A stretch of 64,000 bases of DNA from JAGQYP01 sp041392305 (GTDB lineage Bacteria > Bacteroidota > Bacteroidia > Flavobacteriales_D > Crocinitomicaceae): the NCBI GenBank assembly GCA_041392305.1, contig JAWKMJ010000003.1, positions 124,001 to 188,000 on the forward strand, read 5' to 3'. This document shows, one piece after another, positions 1-8,356 of this stretch. The position numbers and the translations under genes are program-made. The stretch's first letter is position 1; each line of letters starts with the position of its first letter. The notes under the pieces are model-generated. The model worked only from the letters and a program-made list of their open reading frames with translations, made no database searches and had not been told where the DNA came from.

Positions 1-1
1 A

Positions 2-316
2 GATACCCCATTTGCTTATGGTGGCGAACTTTTGGCTAGAAAGTATAATCTACCCGTTGTCTATTTGAAAAACACCAAAGTAAAGAGAGGTTATTACGAA
101 GTTGAACCCGTTTTGCTTTCCGAAAATCCTCAAGGTGAACCTTACGGGGGCATTATGGACAAATACATTCGTACAATGGAAGAACAGATTCTATCTGAGC
201 CTCAAAATTGGTTGTGGACACATAAGCGATGGAAACATCAACCCCCAGAAAATCTTGAGGAAGTTAAAAGACAAAATCTGGAAACATTTCAGTCTAAAAA
301 CAAAGCTGCAAACTAA
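2..316 (+). CDS. Lysophospholipid acyltransferase family protein (LpxL/HtrB-like), C-terminal part only
   Basis: The reading frame is open from base 2, so the gene starts before the window; the visible 104 residues end at TAA 314-316. The visible part (DTPFAYGGELLARKYN..., then YGGIMDKYIRTMEEQI and PQNWLWTHKRWKH) matches the C-terminal end of LpxL/HtrB-type acyltransferases, which add the secondary acyl chains of lipid A at the inner membrane. The 'P.nWlW.HkRwK' ending is typical of the family. The HxxxxD catalytic motif would lie upstream and cannot be checked. The stop codon touches the ATG of the next gene, so the two are probably co-transcribed. Confidence 0.8.
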   Translation, partial: DTPFAYGGELLARKYNLPVVYLKNTKVKRGYYEVEPVLLSENPQGEPYGGIMDKYIRTMEEQILSEPQNWLWTHKRWKHQPPENLEEVKRQNLETFQSKNKAAN

Positions 317-583
317 ATGAACAAGTGGAATTTTGTAGTGAATTTGTTGATCCCTGCCAATTACATTTGGATCAGTGAAATAATCTTTACCGACCCAGAT
401 CGAGGTCGTTTCTTTCCCTACATTGTAACGCTTGCCATATTCGTTTTTCACGTTTCCGGAATTTTCATATACTCCAGACTTGAAAAAAAAGGATTGAAAT
501 GGAATTTCCTCAATTTTATCATTTTAATGGTGGCTCTTGGGGTAAATATTTTTGTTTTCGAGAACTATTTATACCAAGGTTAG
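317..583 (+). CDS. Small integral membrane protein, unknown function
   Basis: An 88-residue protein whose ATG follows directly on the stop of the acyltransferase gene (TAA-ATG, no gap), which implies translational coupling. It has about three hydrophobic segments (residues ~7-24, ~32-52 and ~62-84) separated by short charged stretches, so it is very likely an inner-membrane protein. I recognise no family. Its position suggests an accessory role in envelope lipid metabolism, but that is inference only. Confidence 0.6.
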   Translation: MNKWNFVVNLLIPANYIWISEIIFTDPDRGRFFPYIVTLAIFVFHVSGIFIYSRLEKKGLKWNFLNFIILMVALGVNIFVFENYLYQG

Positions 584-682
584 TCGAAAATAAAGAAGAT
601 CGGAAATTCAGATTTACAGATTTTTAAATATTGCAGTTATTCAATCTCCAACAACAATCAGCCCATTACCAATACAACAAAT

Positions 683-707
683 CGTAAATCGTACTTCGTA
701 AATCGTA
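683..707. repeat. Short direct repeat, CGTAAATCGTA twice
   Basis: CGTAAATCGTA occurs at 683-693 and again at 697-707 (period 14), in an AT-rich gap before the FkbM gene. Similar runs of 'AAATCGTA' are common between genes in Bacteroidota, so this may be a copy of a dispersed intergenic repeat. No function can be assigned. The second copy lies about 10 bp upstream of the -7 box of the FkbM gene. Confidence 0.5.
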
Positions 708-716
708 ATTCATTAA

Positions 717-724
717 TATCTTTG
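717..724 (+). promoter_or_regulatory. Bacteroidota -7 promoter box (TATCTTTG)
   Basis: Exact match to TAnnTTTG. It lies 19 bp upstream of the TTG start of the FkbM methyltransferase gene, predicting a leader of roughly 14 nt. Confidence 0.65.
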
Positions 725-743
725 CCCTCTTGAAAATTAGCTG

Positions 744-1454
744 TTGAAAGAAATTATTCGCAAAATATTACTCTTCTTACATCTAGATATCACAAAAAAT
801 CTGGAGTATGATCGCCTCACCATGGAAATCTTTAAAAAGCATTTGAAGTCTGATTCCAATTGCATTGATGTAGGTTGTCACAAAGGAGAAATCCTAGATG
901 AGATATTAAAATTGGCTCCACAAGGGAAACACTTTGCATTCGAACCTATTCCAGATTTCTATAAAGCTTTGGTAAGCAAATATTCCGAAAAAGTGACTTT
1001 GTTCAATTGTGCTTTGGCAGATGAAACAGGCGAAACTACTTTCAACTACGTTAAAAATGCACCAGCCTATTCGGGCATAAAACAAAGAAAATATGCCGTT
1101 TCCAATCCTGACATTGAAAAATTGAATGTCAAATTGGAAAAATTAGATCATCTGATACCTCAAGATCAGCAAATTGATCTTATTAAAATTGATGTTGAAG
1201 GAGCTGAATTTGGGGTACTAAAAGGCGGTAAAGAGCTCATCAGCAAATACAAACCATTGGTACTTTTTGAATTCGGACTGGGAGCCAGTGATTTTTACGG
1301 TACGCAACCCGAAGACATCTTTAACTATTTCAAGGATTGTGAAATGGAAGTTTTTACTCTCAAAGGATTCATCCAAAATGACCACGCCTTGAATTCTGAA
1401 CAGTTTAAAGAAATCTACCTCACAAATAAGGATTATTATTTCGTCGGGAAGTAG
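744..1454 (+). CDS. FkbM family methyltransferase
   Basis: A 236-residue SAM-dependent methyltransferase. CIDVGCHKGEILDEIL (residues ~41-56) is the SAM-binding loop, FEPIPDFYKAL follows as the acidic strand, and LIKIDVEGAEFGVLKGG (~150-166) is the FkbM hallmark. FkbM enzymes usually O-methylate sugars or small metabolites. The start is TTG at 744: an in-frame TAG at 738-740 rules out an upstream start, and the promoter box at 717-724 fits. The first ATG codon would remove only about 28 residues and remains possible. The substrate is unknown; the nearby epimerase and glycosyltransferase genes make a surface-glycan role plausible. Confidence 0.8.
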   Translation: MKEIIRKILLFLHLDITKNLEYDRLTMEIFKKHLKSDSNCIDVGCHKGEILDEILKLAPQGKHFAFEPIPDFYKALVSKYSEKVTLFNCALADETGETTFNYVKNAPAYSGIKQRKYAVSNPDIEKLNVKLEKLDHLIPQDQQIDLIKIDVEGAEFGVLKGGKELISKYKPLVLFEFGLGASDFYGTQPEDIFNYFKDCEMEVFTLKGFIQNDHALNSEQFKEIYLTNKDYYFVGK

Positions 1455-1514
1455 ACGCAGGCTAATCCACTATTCCATTTAGATTTTTCCTAAATTCGTA
1501 TCAAATCGATCTTA

Positions 1515-3224
1515 ATGAAAAAGTCATTGCTTTTACTTTTTGTACTCTATTCTTTCATCGCTTCAACTCAAGAAGAGATACTGGAATTATACAAGAAAGG
1601 TGAAACACCTACCTACGATCAAACCATTGAATTCTACAAATACCTTGCGGACGAATATTCCAATGCAAAATTGGTAGAAGTAGGGCAATCTGATTACGGC
1701 AAACCCATCTATGTCTTTCTTATCTATCCGAATACAAAAAGGTACGAAATCAAAGACTTTTCTAAAGAAACGGTCATCTTGATCAATAATGCCATCCATC
1801 CTGGAGAACCTTGCGGAGTAGATGCGTGTATGTCGATTGCTTACAATACCCTATTCGAAGGAAAATACGCAAAATCAAAATACAACTGTGTCTTGGCGAT
1901 TATCCCTATTTATAATGTCGGTGGCTCCCATAACAGAGGTGCCTATTCAAGGGCGAATCAGGTTGGACCAAAAGAACACGGTTTTAGAGGGAATGCTCGA
2001 AATCTGGATTTGAATAGAGATTTTATCAAAGCAGATTCGAAAAACGCCTTTACCTTCATGAAGATATTTCAATGGCTAAAACCAAGTTTGTTCATTGATA
2101 CGCACACCAGTAACGGAGCCGATTATCAATACACGATGACTTTAATTACTTCTCAGCCCGACAAAATGCATCCCCTCTTAAAAGAGTATACAAGAAATAC
2201 ACTCAATCCATATATTTATAAACGCATGGCCGAAAAGGAAGACACGCTTACTCCATATGTGAATTCAGTTGGTCGGACCCCGGACACAGGTATCATGGAT
2301 TATTTGGAAACGCCGAGATATTCTACAGGATATGCCACACTTTTTAATTGCATTTCATTTGTAACAGAAGCACATATGCTCAAGACTTATCAAGAACGAG
2401 TAGAATCAACAAAAAACATTCTTTATACTCTTCTTTCCTATGCAGAAGTACATCATGAAGAAATTAAAAAATTGAAAGATCAAGCCGATGCAGACACCAA
2501 AACAAAAAATAGCTTTGATCTAAAATGGGAATTGGATACAACAAATTATCAAGATTTTGTTTTTCGAGGATTTGAATACGAGTTGATTCCAAGCGAATTA
2601 ACTAAAGAGAAGAGGCTGAAATATTATTCCGACCAACCCAAAAACTACAACATTAAATATTACGATCATTACAAATCCACCTTGAACAAAGTCAAGCCGA
2701 AGTACTATCTCATTCCTGGGCAATGGGAAGAAGTTATATACAGATTAATGGTGAATGAAATAGAAATGCAAACGATCCAGAAGGACACCTCGATTCAGGT
2801 TCAGGGTTATTATATTGATGATTATCAAACATTGAATCAACCCTATGAAGGACATTACATGCACCACGATATCAAGGTTTCTTCCAATCAATTTTCCTAT
2901 GAAGCTAAAAAAGGAGATCTATTAATTCCAACTGGAACCGTAAACGACTATTTCTTGATGAGCGTGCTTGAACCAGATGCGGTAGACTCTTATTTTGTTT
3001 GGAACTTTTTTGATGAAATCCTGGGAAGGAAAGAATATTTTTCTCCATACGTATTTGAAGAAAAAGCCATTGATATACTGGAACGAAACCCCAAATTGAA
3101 GAAAGAATACGAGTCGAAAGTAAACGACTTTAAAAATAGATGGGAAGCTCTAGATTATATCTACCGTAATTCTGAAATGTACGAAAGAACTCATAACCTA
3201 TACCCTGTTTTGAGAATCGAATAG
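1515..3224 (+). CDS. Secreted M14 family zinc carboxypeptidase
   Basis: A 569-residue protein with a signal peptide (MKKSLLLLFVLYSFIAS). The zinc site of M14 peptidases is visible: H95 and E98 in NAIHPGEPCG and H197 in DTHTSNGADY, with the NLDLNRDF substrate motif between them. The catalytic glutamate is E285 in FVTEAHML. It should remove C-terminal residues from peptides outside the cytoplasm. The region after residue ~310 is a long C-terminal extension typical of Bacteroidota M14 proteins, with no T9SS sorting signal seen, so it is probably periplasmic. The gene stands alone and is followed by a strong inverted repeat. Confidence 0.87.
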   Translation: MKKSLLLLFVLYSFIASTQEEILELYKKGETPTYDQTIEFYKYLADEYSNAKLVEVGQSDYGKPIYVFLIYPNTKRYEIKDFSKETVILINNAIHPGEPCGVDACMSIAYNTLFEGKYAKSKYNCVLAIIPIYNVGGSHNRGAYSRANQVGPKEHGFRGNARNLDLNRDFIKADSKNAFTFMKIFQWLKPSLFIDTHTSNGADYQYTMTLITSQPDKMHPLLKEYTRNTLNPYIYKRMAEKEDTLTPYVNSVGRTPDTGIMDYLETPRYSTGYATLFNCISFVTEAHMLKTYQERVESTKNILYTLLSYAEVHHEEIKKLKDQADADTKTKNSFDLKWELDTTNYQDFVFRGFEYELIPSELTKEKRLKYYSDQPKNYNIKYYDHYKSTLNKVKPKYYLIPGQWEEVIYRLMVNEIEMQTIQKDTSIQVQGYYIDDYQTLNQPYEGHYMHHDIKVSSNQFSYEAKKGDLLIPTGTVNDYFLMSVLEPDAVDSYFVWNFFDEILGRKEYFSPYVFEEKAIDILERNPKLKKEYESKVNDFKNRWEALDYIYRNSEMYERTHNLYPVLRIE

Positions 3225-3233
3225 AATCCATGT

Positions 3234-3267
3234 AGACCTTCCAGGTTTACGGAAACCTGGAAGGTCT
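3234..3267 (+). repeat. Perfect 15-bp inverted repeat with 4-nt loop downstream of the M14 gene
   Basis: Arms 3234-3248 (AGACCTTCCAGGTTT) and 3253-3267 pair perfectly around a loop ACGG. It would form a stable RNA hairpin just after the M14 stop codon, with only weak T-richness downstream, so it may end transcription or protect the 3' end. From memory, this GACCTTCCAGGTTT arm recurs between genes in many Bacteroidota genomes, so it may be a REP-like dispersed element rather than a plain terminator. Confidence 0.7.
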
Positions 3268-3419
3268 TAACACATTTTTAACTTTTTCTGAACCAACGCA
3301 GATTAAAAAAACGCGTTTAATATATAAATGCCCAAGTTTAATCAGTGGCAACCTTCATCGGATAAAACCTAGTTGCTTTGGCATTTAAATTGCATTATCT
3401 TAAAACAAAACAACAAGTC

Positions 3420-3578
3420 ATGGAAAGAAATTTGTTTTACTTAATCGAGTCGATCAAAGCTGATCACCGAAATAAAAAGAGAGCTAAAAAACCAGCATCT
3501 ACCATTGATGAGGCATTAAGATCTTTGGGAGTTGCCATTCGTTTTAAAGAAGCAAAACCTGAGTTGGTAGAAAAGTAA
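3420..3578 (+). CDS. Small basic hypothetical protein (52 aa)
   Basis: Starts with ATG at 3420 (MERNLFYLIESIKADHR...) and is rich in Lys and Arg (KKRAKK), with no signal peptide or membrane segment. A longer version starting with TTG at 3378 is unlikely because that codon lies inside a near-consensus -7 box (TTGCTTTG, 3373-3380). The TAA stop is directly next to the convergent stop of the SDR gene, with no gap. I do not recognise the family; the ORF has ordinary codon use and a plausible promoter, which is the only support that it is real. Confidence 0.5.
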   Translation: MERNLFYLIESIKADHRNKKRAKKPASTIDEALRSLGVAIRFKEAKPELVEK

Positions 3579-4280
3579 TTAAAAAGGGTTGGTTGCGTGT
3601 ACCGTAACCTCCGGAATAAAACCTCTATCATCCATTTCGAGCGCACTGACAACCGCGTGAGCTATTTCTTGCGGACTCAATTTATTTTCCTCTAATGGGC
3701 GCTCATCCCTACTTTCACTTCCGAAAGCGGTTGGAACTTCAGATGGGTTAATCTGAATCACTCTTACATTGTACGGTCTCAATTCCGCCTGCCAGCACTG
3801 ACTCATGGATCTCAAGGCAAATTTTGATGAAGAATAGATCGTTCCATTTTTATAACCTTTCAAACTCGCTGTCGAAGCTATATTGACGATATTACCGTAA
3901 TTCTGTTTCTTAAAGATTTTAGTCGCACCTGCAGCCATCATTGCCGCTCCAAACACATTGACTTCATATACTTTTCGCATTTGCTCACGCGTCAAGGTTT
4001 CGATAGGTGACCAACCTCCGATTCCAGCGTTATTAATCAGCACATCCAACTTGCCATACTTATCTGAAATAAAAGCAAAAGTTTTTTCGATGTCTGAATC
4101 ATTGGCAACATCTGCATGAAAAAAATCGCAACCCAAATCTTGAGCTACTTTTTCTGTTTTGGCTGCATCTCTTCCTGTAATGATTACCTGACTTCCTTTT
4201 TTAATTAAATTTTCGGCCATGGACTTTCCTAAACCGGAATTCCCACCTGTAATCAATATTACTGCATCTGCTAAGTTCAT
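3579..4280 (-). CDS. SDR family NAD(P)-dependent oxidoreductase
   Basis: A 233-residue classical short-chain dehydrogenase. The Rossmann motif ITGGNSGLG is near residue 10, NNAGIG near 90, and the catalytic Ser/YxxxK set is IASTAS...IYSSSKFAL at ~140-160. It resembles 3-oxoacyl-ACP reductase-like and sepiapterin-like SDRs, but the substrate cannot be told. It overlaps the epimerase gene by one base (TAATG), so the pair is translationally coupled and the reaction may belong to the same pathway. Confidence 0.85.
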   Translation of the reverse strand: MNLADAVILITGGNSGLGKSMAENLIKKGSQVIITGRDAAKTEKVAQDLGCDFFHADVANDSDIEKTFAFISDKYGKLDVLINNAGIGGWSPIETLTREQMRKVYEVNVFGAAMMAAGATKIFKKQNYGNIVNIASTASLKGYKNGTIYSSSKFALRSMSQCWQAELRPYNVRVIQINPSEVPTAFGSESRDERPLEENKLSPQEIAHAVVSALEMDDRGFIPEVTVHATNPF

Positions 4281-5206
4281 TATTGCTGATTTTTATAAAA
4301 TTTGATCATCTTTTTCACTCCTTCTTCGAGTGTGATTAAATCTCTTCCCAGAACGTTCAACATTTTTGTGTTGTCTGGTTGTCTTCTAGCCATATCCCCT
4401 TCTTTCAATGGATCAACATAGATGATTTTAGAATTCGAACCTGTAATTTCAATGATCTTTTCTGCTAAATCCTGGATGGTCCAAATATCTGCTCCTCCTA
4501 TGTTGATTACATCGTTCACATATAAGGCTTCTTCCATAATTTTAATACAAGTCTCTACATTGTCCGAAACATAGCAGAAAGTTCTTGTTTGCTTCCCATC
4601 TCCATAAATCGTGATGTCTTCGTTGTTCATGGCCATTCTCAAAAACTTGGCTACTACAAAATCTTCACTTTGATTCGGTCCGTAAGTATTGAAAAATCGA
4701 AAGATGGTATAATCCAGTCCGAATTCTTGCTTGTAGGATCTAAAAAAAGATTCTCCCACATTCTTCACTACCGCGTAAGGCACTCTTGAATTAAGAGGCG
4801 TTCTGGTTTCATGTTGTGGCAATTCGACGGGTTCTCCATACACCTCGGATGAGGAACTGAAAAACACCCTTTTCACTTGTGTATTCTTCGATAAATTCAA
4901 AAGATTTTCAATCCCTTTGATATCGTTTAGCACACTTACCGGATTTTCTTGAGTTCTTTTCACTCCTACTACTGCGGCATAATGAAAGACAAATTCAAAA
5001 TCAAAAGCCAGCATTACTTCTGCCAGATCTCGGTAATTGTTGCAATCACATTTGATGAATTTTAGATTGGTTGATTGTGGTAATTTATCCAAGCTCCCTG
5101 TAGATAAATTGTCTACGACTACCACATAGTAACCTTTGTTCAACAACCCCTCTACCAAGGCACTTCCTACGTTTCCGGCTCCTCCGGTCACTAAAATCTT
5201 CTTCAT
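4280..5206 (-). CDS. NAD-dependent epimerase/dehydratase (nucleotide-sugar, extended SDR)
   Basis: A 308-residue extended SDR. VTGGAGNVGSALVEGL (residues ~6-21) binds NAD, DNLSTG follows, SSSEVYGEP (~119-127) and YAVVK (~149-153, YxxxK) are the catalytic elements, and RFFNTYGPNQ is the conserved sugar-nucleotide strand. This is the UDP-glucose 4-epimerase / dTDP-glucose dehydratase-like group; exact substrate not decided by sequence. It is the first gene of a two-gene operon with the SDR and is divergent from a GT4 glycosyltransferase, which fits a role in polysaccharide or glycolipid synthesis. Confidence 0.83.
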   Translation of the reverse strand: MKKILVTGGAGNVGSALVEGLLNKGYYVVVVDNLSTGSLDKLPQSTNLKFIKCDCNNYRDLAEVMLAFDFEFVFHYAAVVGVKRTQENPVSVLNDIKGIENLLNLSKNTQVKRVFFSSSSEVYGEPVELPQHETRTPLNSRVPYAVVKNVGESFFRSYKQEFGLDYTIFRFFNTYGPNQSEDFVVAKFLRMAMNNEDITIYGDGKQTRTFCYVSDNVETCIKIMEEALYVNDVINIGGADIWTIQDLAEKIIEITGSNSKIIYVDPLKEGDMARRQPDNTKMLNVLGRDLITLEEGVKKMIKFYKNQQ

Positions 5207-5295
5207 TCAATGTGTTTTATAATTCAATACGGAATTCCTACTGAAATGTTTGCATGATATTCCCTGCAAAATTAATCATCCCTCAGGAAAATTTA

Positions 5296-5303
5296 TACTT
5301 TTG
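5296..5303 (+). promoter_or_regulatory. -7 promoter box (TACTTTTG)
   Basis: Exact TAnnTTTG match 24 bp before the ATG of the glycosyltransferase gene; it supports the start at 5328 and argues against an in-frame ATG at 5250, which lies upstream of the box. Confidence 0.6.
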
Positions 5304-5327
5304 CTCCAAATCCTCGAGTCAATTAGA

Positions 5328-6377
5328 ATGAAACACATTCTTTTCCTTTATACTGAAATTGCTGATTACTTCCTTTCATGTGCAGAGTATCTAGCTAAGG
5401 ATTACCAAATTACGATTGTACGCTGGCCTATCAATAAAGAAGCTCCATTTCAATTTAAGGAAAATGCTTCTCTAATAATGATTGAAAAAAAAGACAATTG
5501 GTCGAATGTATCAGCGGAATTGAGTCAGCAAAATTTTGATCTCATTATCGTTTCAGGTTGGATCGATAAGGACTATATGAGTTTCGCTAAATCAGCCAGA
5601 AAAAAAGGTGTCCCTACCGTTTTATCATTGGACAATCATTGGTATGGCAATATCAAACAACAAATTGCCAGAGTGGTTGCACCTTTTACTTTGAAGAAAA
5701 CATTTTCGCATTGCTGGGTTCCTGGTAAACCTCAGAAAGAATATGCTTTAAAATTGGGATTCGGTGCCGATAAAATTTTCGAGAATTTCTATTGTGCAAA
5801 CGTGAATTTATTCCAATCCAACTTTGAAAAAGGTCAGGCCGAAAAATACGATCCTCTAAAAAAGAAGTTCATTTATGTAGGGCGTTATCTAAAGCATAAA
5901 GGGATTTTTGATTTATGGGAAGCCTTTATTCAATTTCGAAAATCACATCCAGACTGGGAATTGCATTCGGTTGGTTTTGGTGACGAATGGGAGAATCGGA
6001 TTGAAGCGGAAGGGATTACGCACCATGGATTTTTACAACCCGACCAGCTCAAAGAAATCCTGAACGAAAGTACCATTTTCATCCTGCCTTCTCATTTTGA
6101 ACCCTGGGGCGTTGTGGTACACGAAAATGCTATAAGTGGATTCCCAATGATTCTGAGCAACCACATTGGAGCCGGAACCAAATTTCTAGAGGAAGGTAAA
6201 AATGGGTTTACTTTTGAATCCGGAAACATTCAGGATTTGGTTGAAAAAATGGAATTGATGGCGAGCAAATCGAATGGTGAACTTAAAGAAATGGGACAAT
6301 TTTCTCATCAATTAGGCTTATCTATTGACTTTGAAAAATGGAGTGAAGCTCCACGAAAAATTCTTGGAGATATATAA
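5328..6377 (+). CDS. Glycosyltransferase family 4 protein
   Basis: A 349-residue GT-B fold enzyme. The C-terminal donor domain shows FIYVGRYLKHKGIFDLWEAF and the E-x7-E type region SHFEPWGVVVHENAISGFP, both typical of GT4 retaining transferases that use nucleotide sugars. The start was set at 5328 (MKHILFLYTE) because an upstream in-frame ATG (5250) precedes the promoter box and would add residues unlike the family N-terminus. It is divergent from the epimerase gene and just upstream of pyrR. The acceptor is unknown. Confidence 0.82.
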   Translation: MKHILFLYTEIADYFLSCAEYLAKDYQITIVRWPINKEAPFQFKENASLIMIEKKDNWSNVSAELSQQNFDLIIVSGWIDKDYMSFAKSARKKGVPTVLSLDNHWYGNIKQQIARVVAPFTLKKTFSHCWVPGKPQKEYALKLGFGADKIFENFYCANVNLFQSNFEKGQAEKYDPLKKKFIYVGRYLKHKGIFDLWEAFIQFRKSHPDWELHSVGFGDEWENRIEAEGITHHGFLQPDQLKEILNESTIFILPSHFEPWGVVVHENAISGFPMILSNHIGAGTKFLEEGKNGFTFESGNIQDLVEKMELMASKSNGELKEMGQFSHQLGLSIDFEKWSEAPRKILGDI

Positions 6378-6397
6378 TCCTTCTTCTTATTTAATAC

Positions 6398-6405
6398 TAT
6401 ATTTG
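6398..6405 (+). promoter_or_regulatory. -7 promoter box (TATATTTG) of pyrR
   Basis: Exact TAnnTTTG match ending 9 bp before the pyrR ATG. It predicts an RNA leader of only about 5 nt, leaving no room for a PyrR-type attenuator. Confidence 0.65.
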
Positions 6406-6414
6406 CTTTTCAGA

Positions 6415-6966
6415 ATGGACAAGCAAGTAATTGTAAATAGCAAAGAGTTCAAGATCCTGATCGATCGACTTTGTTATCAATTAATTGAAAATCACAATAA
6501 TTTCGAGAATGCAGTTTTAATTGGTCTACAACCAAGAGGAATTCATGTAGTTACGCGTTTAAAAGAGCGATTAGAAAAAATCATGAACAAAGAAGTTGTT
6601 TGTGGTCAACTCGACGTCACTTTTTACCGGGATGATTTTCGTCGGAGGGAAAAACCTTTAATTCCGAGTGTAACCAATATCGATTTTGTGATCGAAAATA
6701 AAAATGTGATTTTGGTGGATGATGTACTTTACACAGGACGAACCATCCGCTCGGGATTAGATGCAATGCTTGCTTTTGGACGGCCACAAAATGTAGAATT
6801 ATTGGCATTTGTTGATCGTCGCTTCAAACGGCAACTTCCGATTCAGGCAGATTATGTTGGAAAAACAGTAGATTCTTTTGTTTCTGAAAGAGTCTCTGTG
6901 GAATGGGAAGCTATTGACGGAGAAGACCAGGTTGTATTATTCACTCCAAATTCTGAAAATGAGTAA
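6415..6966 (+). CDS. pyrR: Bifunctional pyr operon regulator / uracil phosphoribosyltransferase PyrR
   Basis: A 183-residue type I phosphoribosyltransferase. The PRPP loop is VILVDDVLYTGRTIRSGL (~residues 99-116), with the PyrR-typical GLQPRGIHV near 40 and VDRRFKRQLPIQADYVGK near 145. The ATG at 6415 is preferred over the longer frame from 6325, since the -7 box lies between them and MDKQVIVNSKEF is the usual N-terminus. It overlaps pyrB by 8 bp (ATGAGTAA). PyrR in Firmicutes binds pyr leader RNA and also makes UMP; here the very short leader suggests the enzyme role, or RNA control elsewhere. Confidence 0.9.
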   Translation: MDKQVIVNSKEFKILIDRLCYQLIENHNNFENAVLIGLQPRGIHVVTRLKERLEKIMNKEVVCGQLDVTFYRDDFRRREKPLIPSVTNIDFVIENKNVILVDDVLYTGRTIRSGLDAMLAFGRPQNVELLAFVDRRFKRQLPIQADYVGKTVDSFVSERVSVEWEAIDGEDQVVLFTPNSENE

Positions 6967-7894
6967 CTATCTGAGCACAGAACATTTAATTGGGATCAAA
7001 GACATCAGCAAGGAAGACATCGAGATGATCTTCAAAACCGCTGATAGTTTTAAGGAAGTCATAAACAGACCTATCAAAAAAGTTCCTTCCCTCAGAGACA
7101 TTACCATAGCCAATTTATTTTTTGAAAATTCCACTCGAACTCGACTTTCATTTGAGCTTGCAGAAAAAAGATTATCCGCAGATGTGATCAATTTTTCTGC
7201 CGCTAGTTCATCTGTAAAGAAAGGAGAAACATTAATAGACACCGTCAACAACATCTTATCGATGAAAGTCGATATTGTGGTGATGCGTCACTCTTCCCCA
7301 GGAGCAGCAAAATTCTTGTCTGAAAGAGTCAATGCCAAGATCGTAAACGCAGGAGACGGAACCCACGAACATCCAACTCAGGCGCTTTTGGATGCATATT
7401 CAATCAGAGAGAAACTAGGAACTGTAGAAGGAAAAAAGATTGCCATCATAGGAGATATTTCACATTCTAGAGTAGCCTTGTCCAACATCTTTTGCCTTCA
7501 AAAATTAGGCGCAGAAGTCATGGTATGTGGCCCTACAACTTTGATTCCTAAATACATTCATGAGTTAGGAGTAAAAGTGGAGCATAATCTCCAAAAAGCT
7601 TTAGAATGGTGTGATGTAGCCAATATGCTAAGAATACAATTGGAAAGACAAGACATCAAGTATTTCCCAAGCTTAAGAGAATATACCATGCTCTTTGGGT
7701 TGAATAAAGAAATACTAGATAATTTACCTAAGAAAATCATTGTGATGCACCCTGGACCAATCAATCGAGGTGTAGAAATCACAAGTGAAGTGGCGGATAG
7801 TGATCAGGCCATTATTTTGGATCAGGTTGAAAATGGAGTTGCTGTGAGAATGGCAGTTTTATACCTCATCGCAGGAAAAATTCAACGGGATTAA
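6959..7894 (+). CDS. pyrB: Aspartate carbamoyltransferase catalytic subunit
   Basis: A 311-residue protein that makes N-carbamoyl-L-aspartate from carbamoyl phosphate and aspartate in pyrimidine synthesis. The carbamoyl-phosphate motif ENSTRTRLSFE (S58-R62), GDGTHEHPTQALLDA (the HPTQ loop) and the aspartate-side loop MHPGPINRG are all intact. The start overlaps the end of pyrR. No pyrI regulatory subunit follows, so it is probably an unregulated class C-type trimer, like other PyrR-linked enzymes. The next gene, STAS, is 36 bp away and likely in the same transcript. Confidence 0.93.
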   Translation: MSNYLSTEHLIGIKDISKEDIEMIFKTADSFKEVINRPIKKVPSLRDITIANLFFENSTRTRLSFELAEKRLSADVINFSAASSSVKKGETLIDTVNNILSMKVDIVVMRHSSPGAAKFLSERVNAKIVNAGDGTHEHPTQALLDAYSIREKLGTVEGKKIAIIGDISHSRVALSNIFCLQKLGAEVMVCGPTTLIPKYIHELGVKVEHNLQKALEWCDVANMLRIQLERQDIKYFPSLREYTMLFGLNKEILDNLPKKIIVMHPGPINRGVEITSEVADSDQAIILDQVENGVAVRMAVLYLIAGKIQRD

Positions 7895-7930
7895 AAAAAA
7901 TTATTATTTTTAGATCAAATAGCTGAGACC

Positions 7931-8302
7931 ATGAATTTTGAAAAGGTAGAAAAGGATAAATACACACTTATAACCACAAATGCTGAAAAGCTAGATTCTA
8001 CAAATGCTCCTGAATTAAAAGCGGAATTAGTTGTGATCAATAAAAATGGAGTAAATAACATTGTAATTGATCTATCCAAGACCAAATATTGTGACTCTTC
8101 AGGATTAAGCGCAGTATTGGTTGCCAATCGACTTTGCAAAAATTCAGGAGGTATGTTCATTTTATGTGGTTTACAAGCCTCAGTGTCCAAGTTAATTTCA
8201 ATTTCTCAACTAGATAAAGTTTTGACTATCGTTCCCACTGCGGAAGAAGCGGAAAACCGTTTATCGTTGTCAGAAATTGAAAAAGGTTTGGACGAAGAAT
8301 AG
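7931..8302 (+). CDS. STAS domain protein (anti-sigma factor antagonist)
   Basis: A 123-residue STAS domain of the SpoIIAA/RsbV kind, with the phosphorylatable serine in KTKYCDSSGLSAVLVA (~residues 52-67), followed by an acidic C-terminal tail (AEEAENRLSLSEIEKGLDEE). Such proteins bind an anti-sigma kinase and free a sigma factor. No RsbW-like kinase or sigma factor is in the window. It lies between pyrB and rnz and is followed by a terminator-like hairpin. In Bacteroidota this small STAS gene is often found next to rnz, as I recall, which suggests a conserved but unexplained pairing. Confidence 0.85.
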   Translation: MNFEKVEKDKYTLITTNAEKLDSTNAPELKAELVVINKNGVNNIVIDLSKTKYCDSSGLSAVLVANRLCKNSGGMFILCGLQASVSKLISISQLDKVLTIVPTAEEAENRLSLSEIEKGLDEE

Positions 8303-8328
8303 AATTTGAAAACAACTCAAAGATATCG

Positions 8329-8356
8329 AAGACTGCTATTTTAGTGGTCTTTTTTT
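8329..8356 (+). terminator. Hairpin plus U-tract that runs into the rnz start codon
   Basis: Positions 8329-8337 pair with 8343-8351 (with two G-U pairs) around a small ATTTT loop, followed by seven T's at 8350-8356. The ATG of rnz is at 8357, directly after the T run. It would end the pyrR-pyrB-STAS transcript, or act as an attenuator for rnz. Confidence 0.6.

Noticed and set aside
2..316. A truncated acyltransferase pseudogene starting at TTG 32
   Set aside because: The frame is open to the window edge and matches the family upstream of the TTG, so the gene is cut by the window, not broken.
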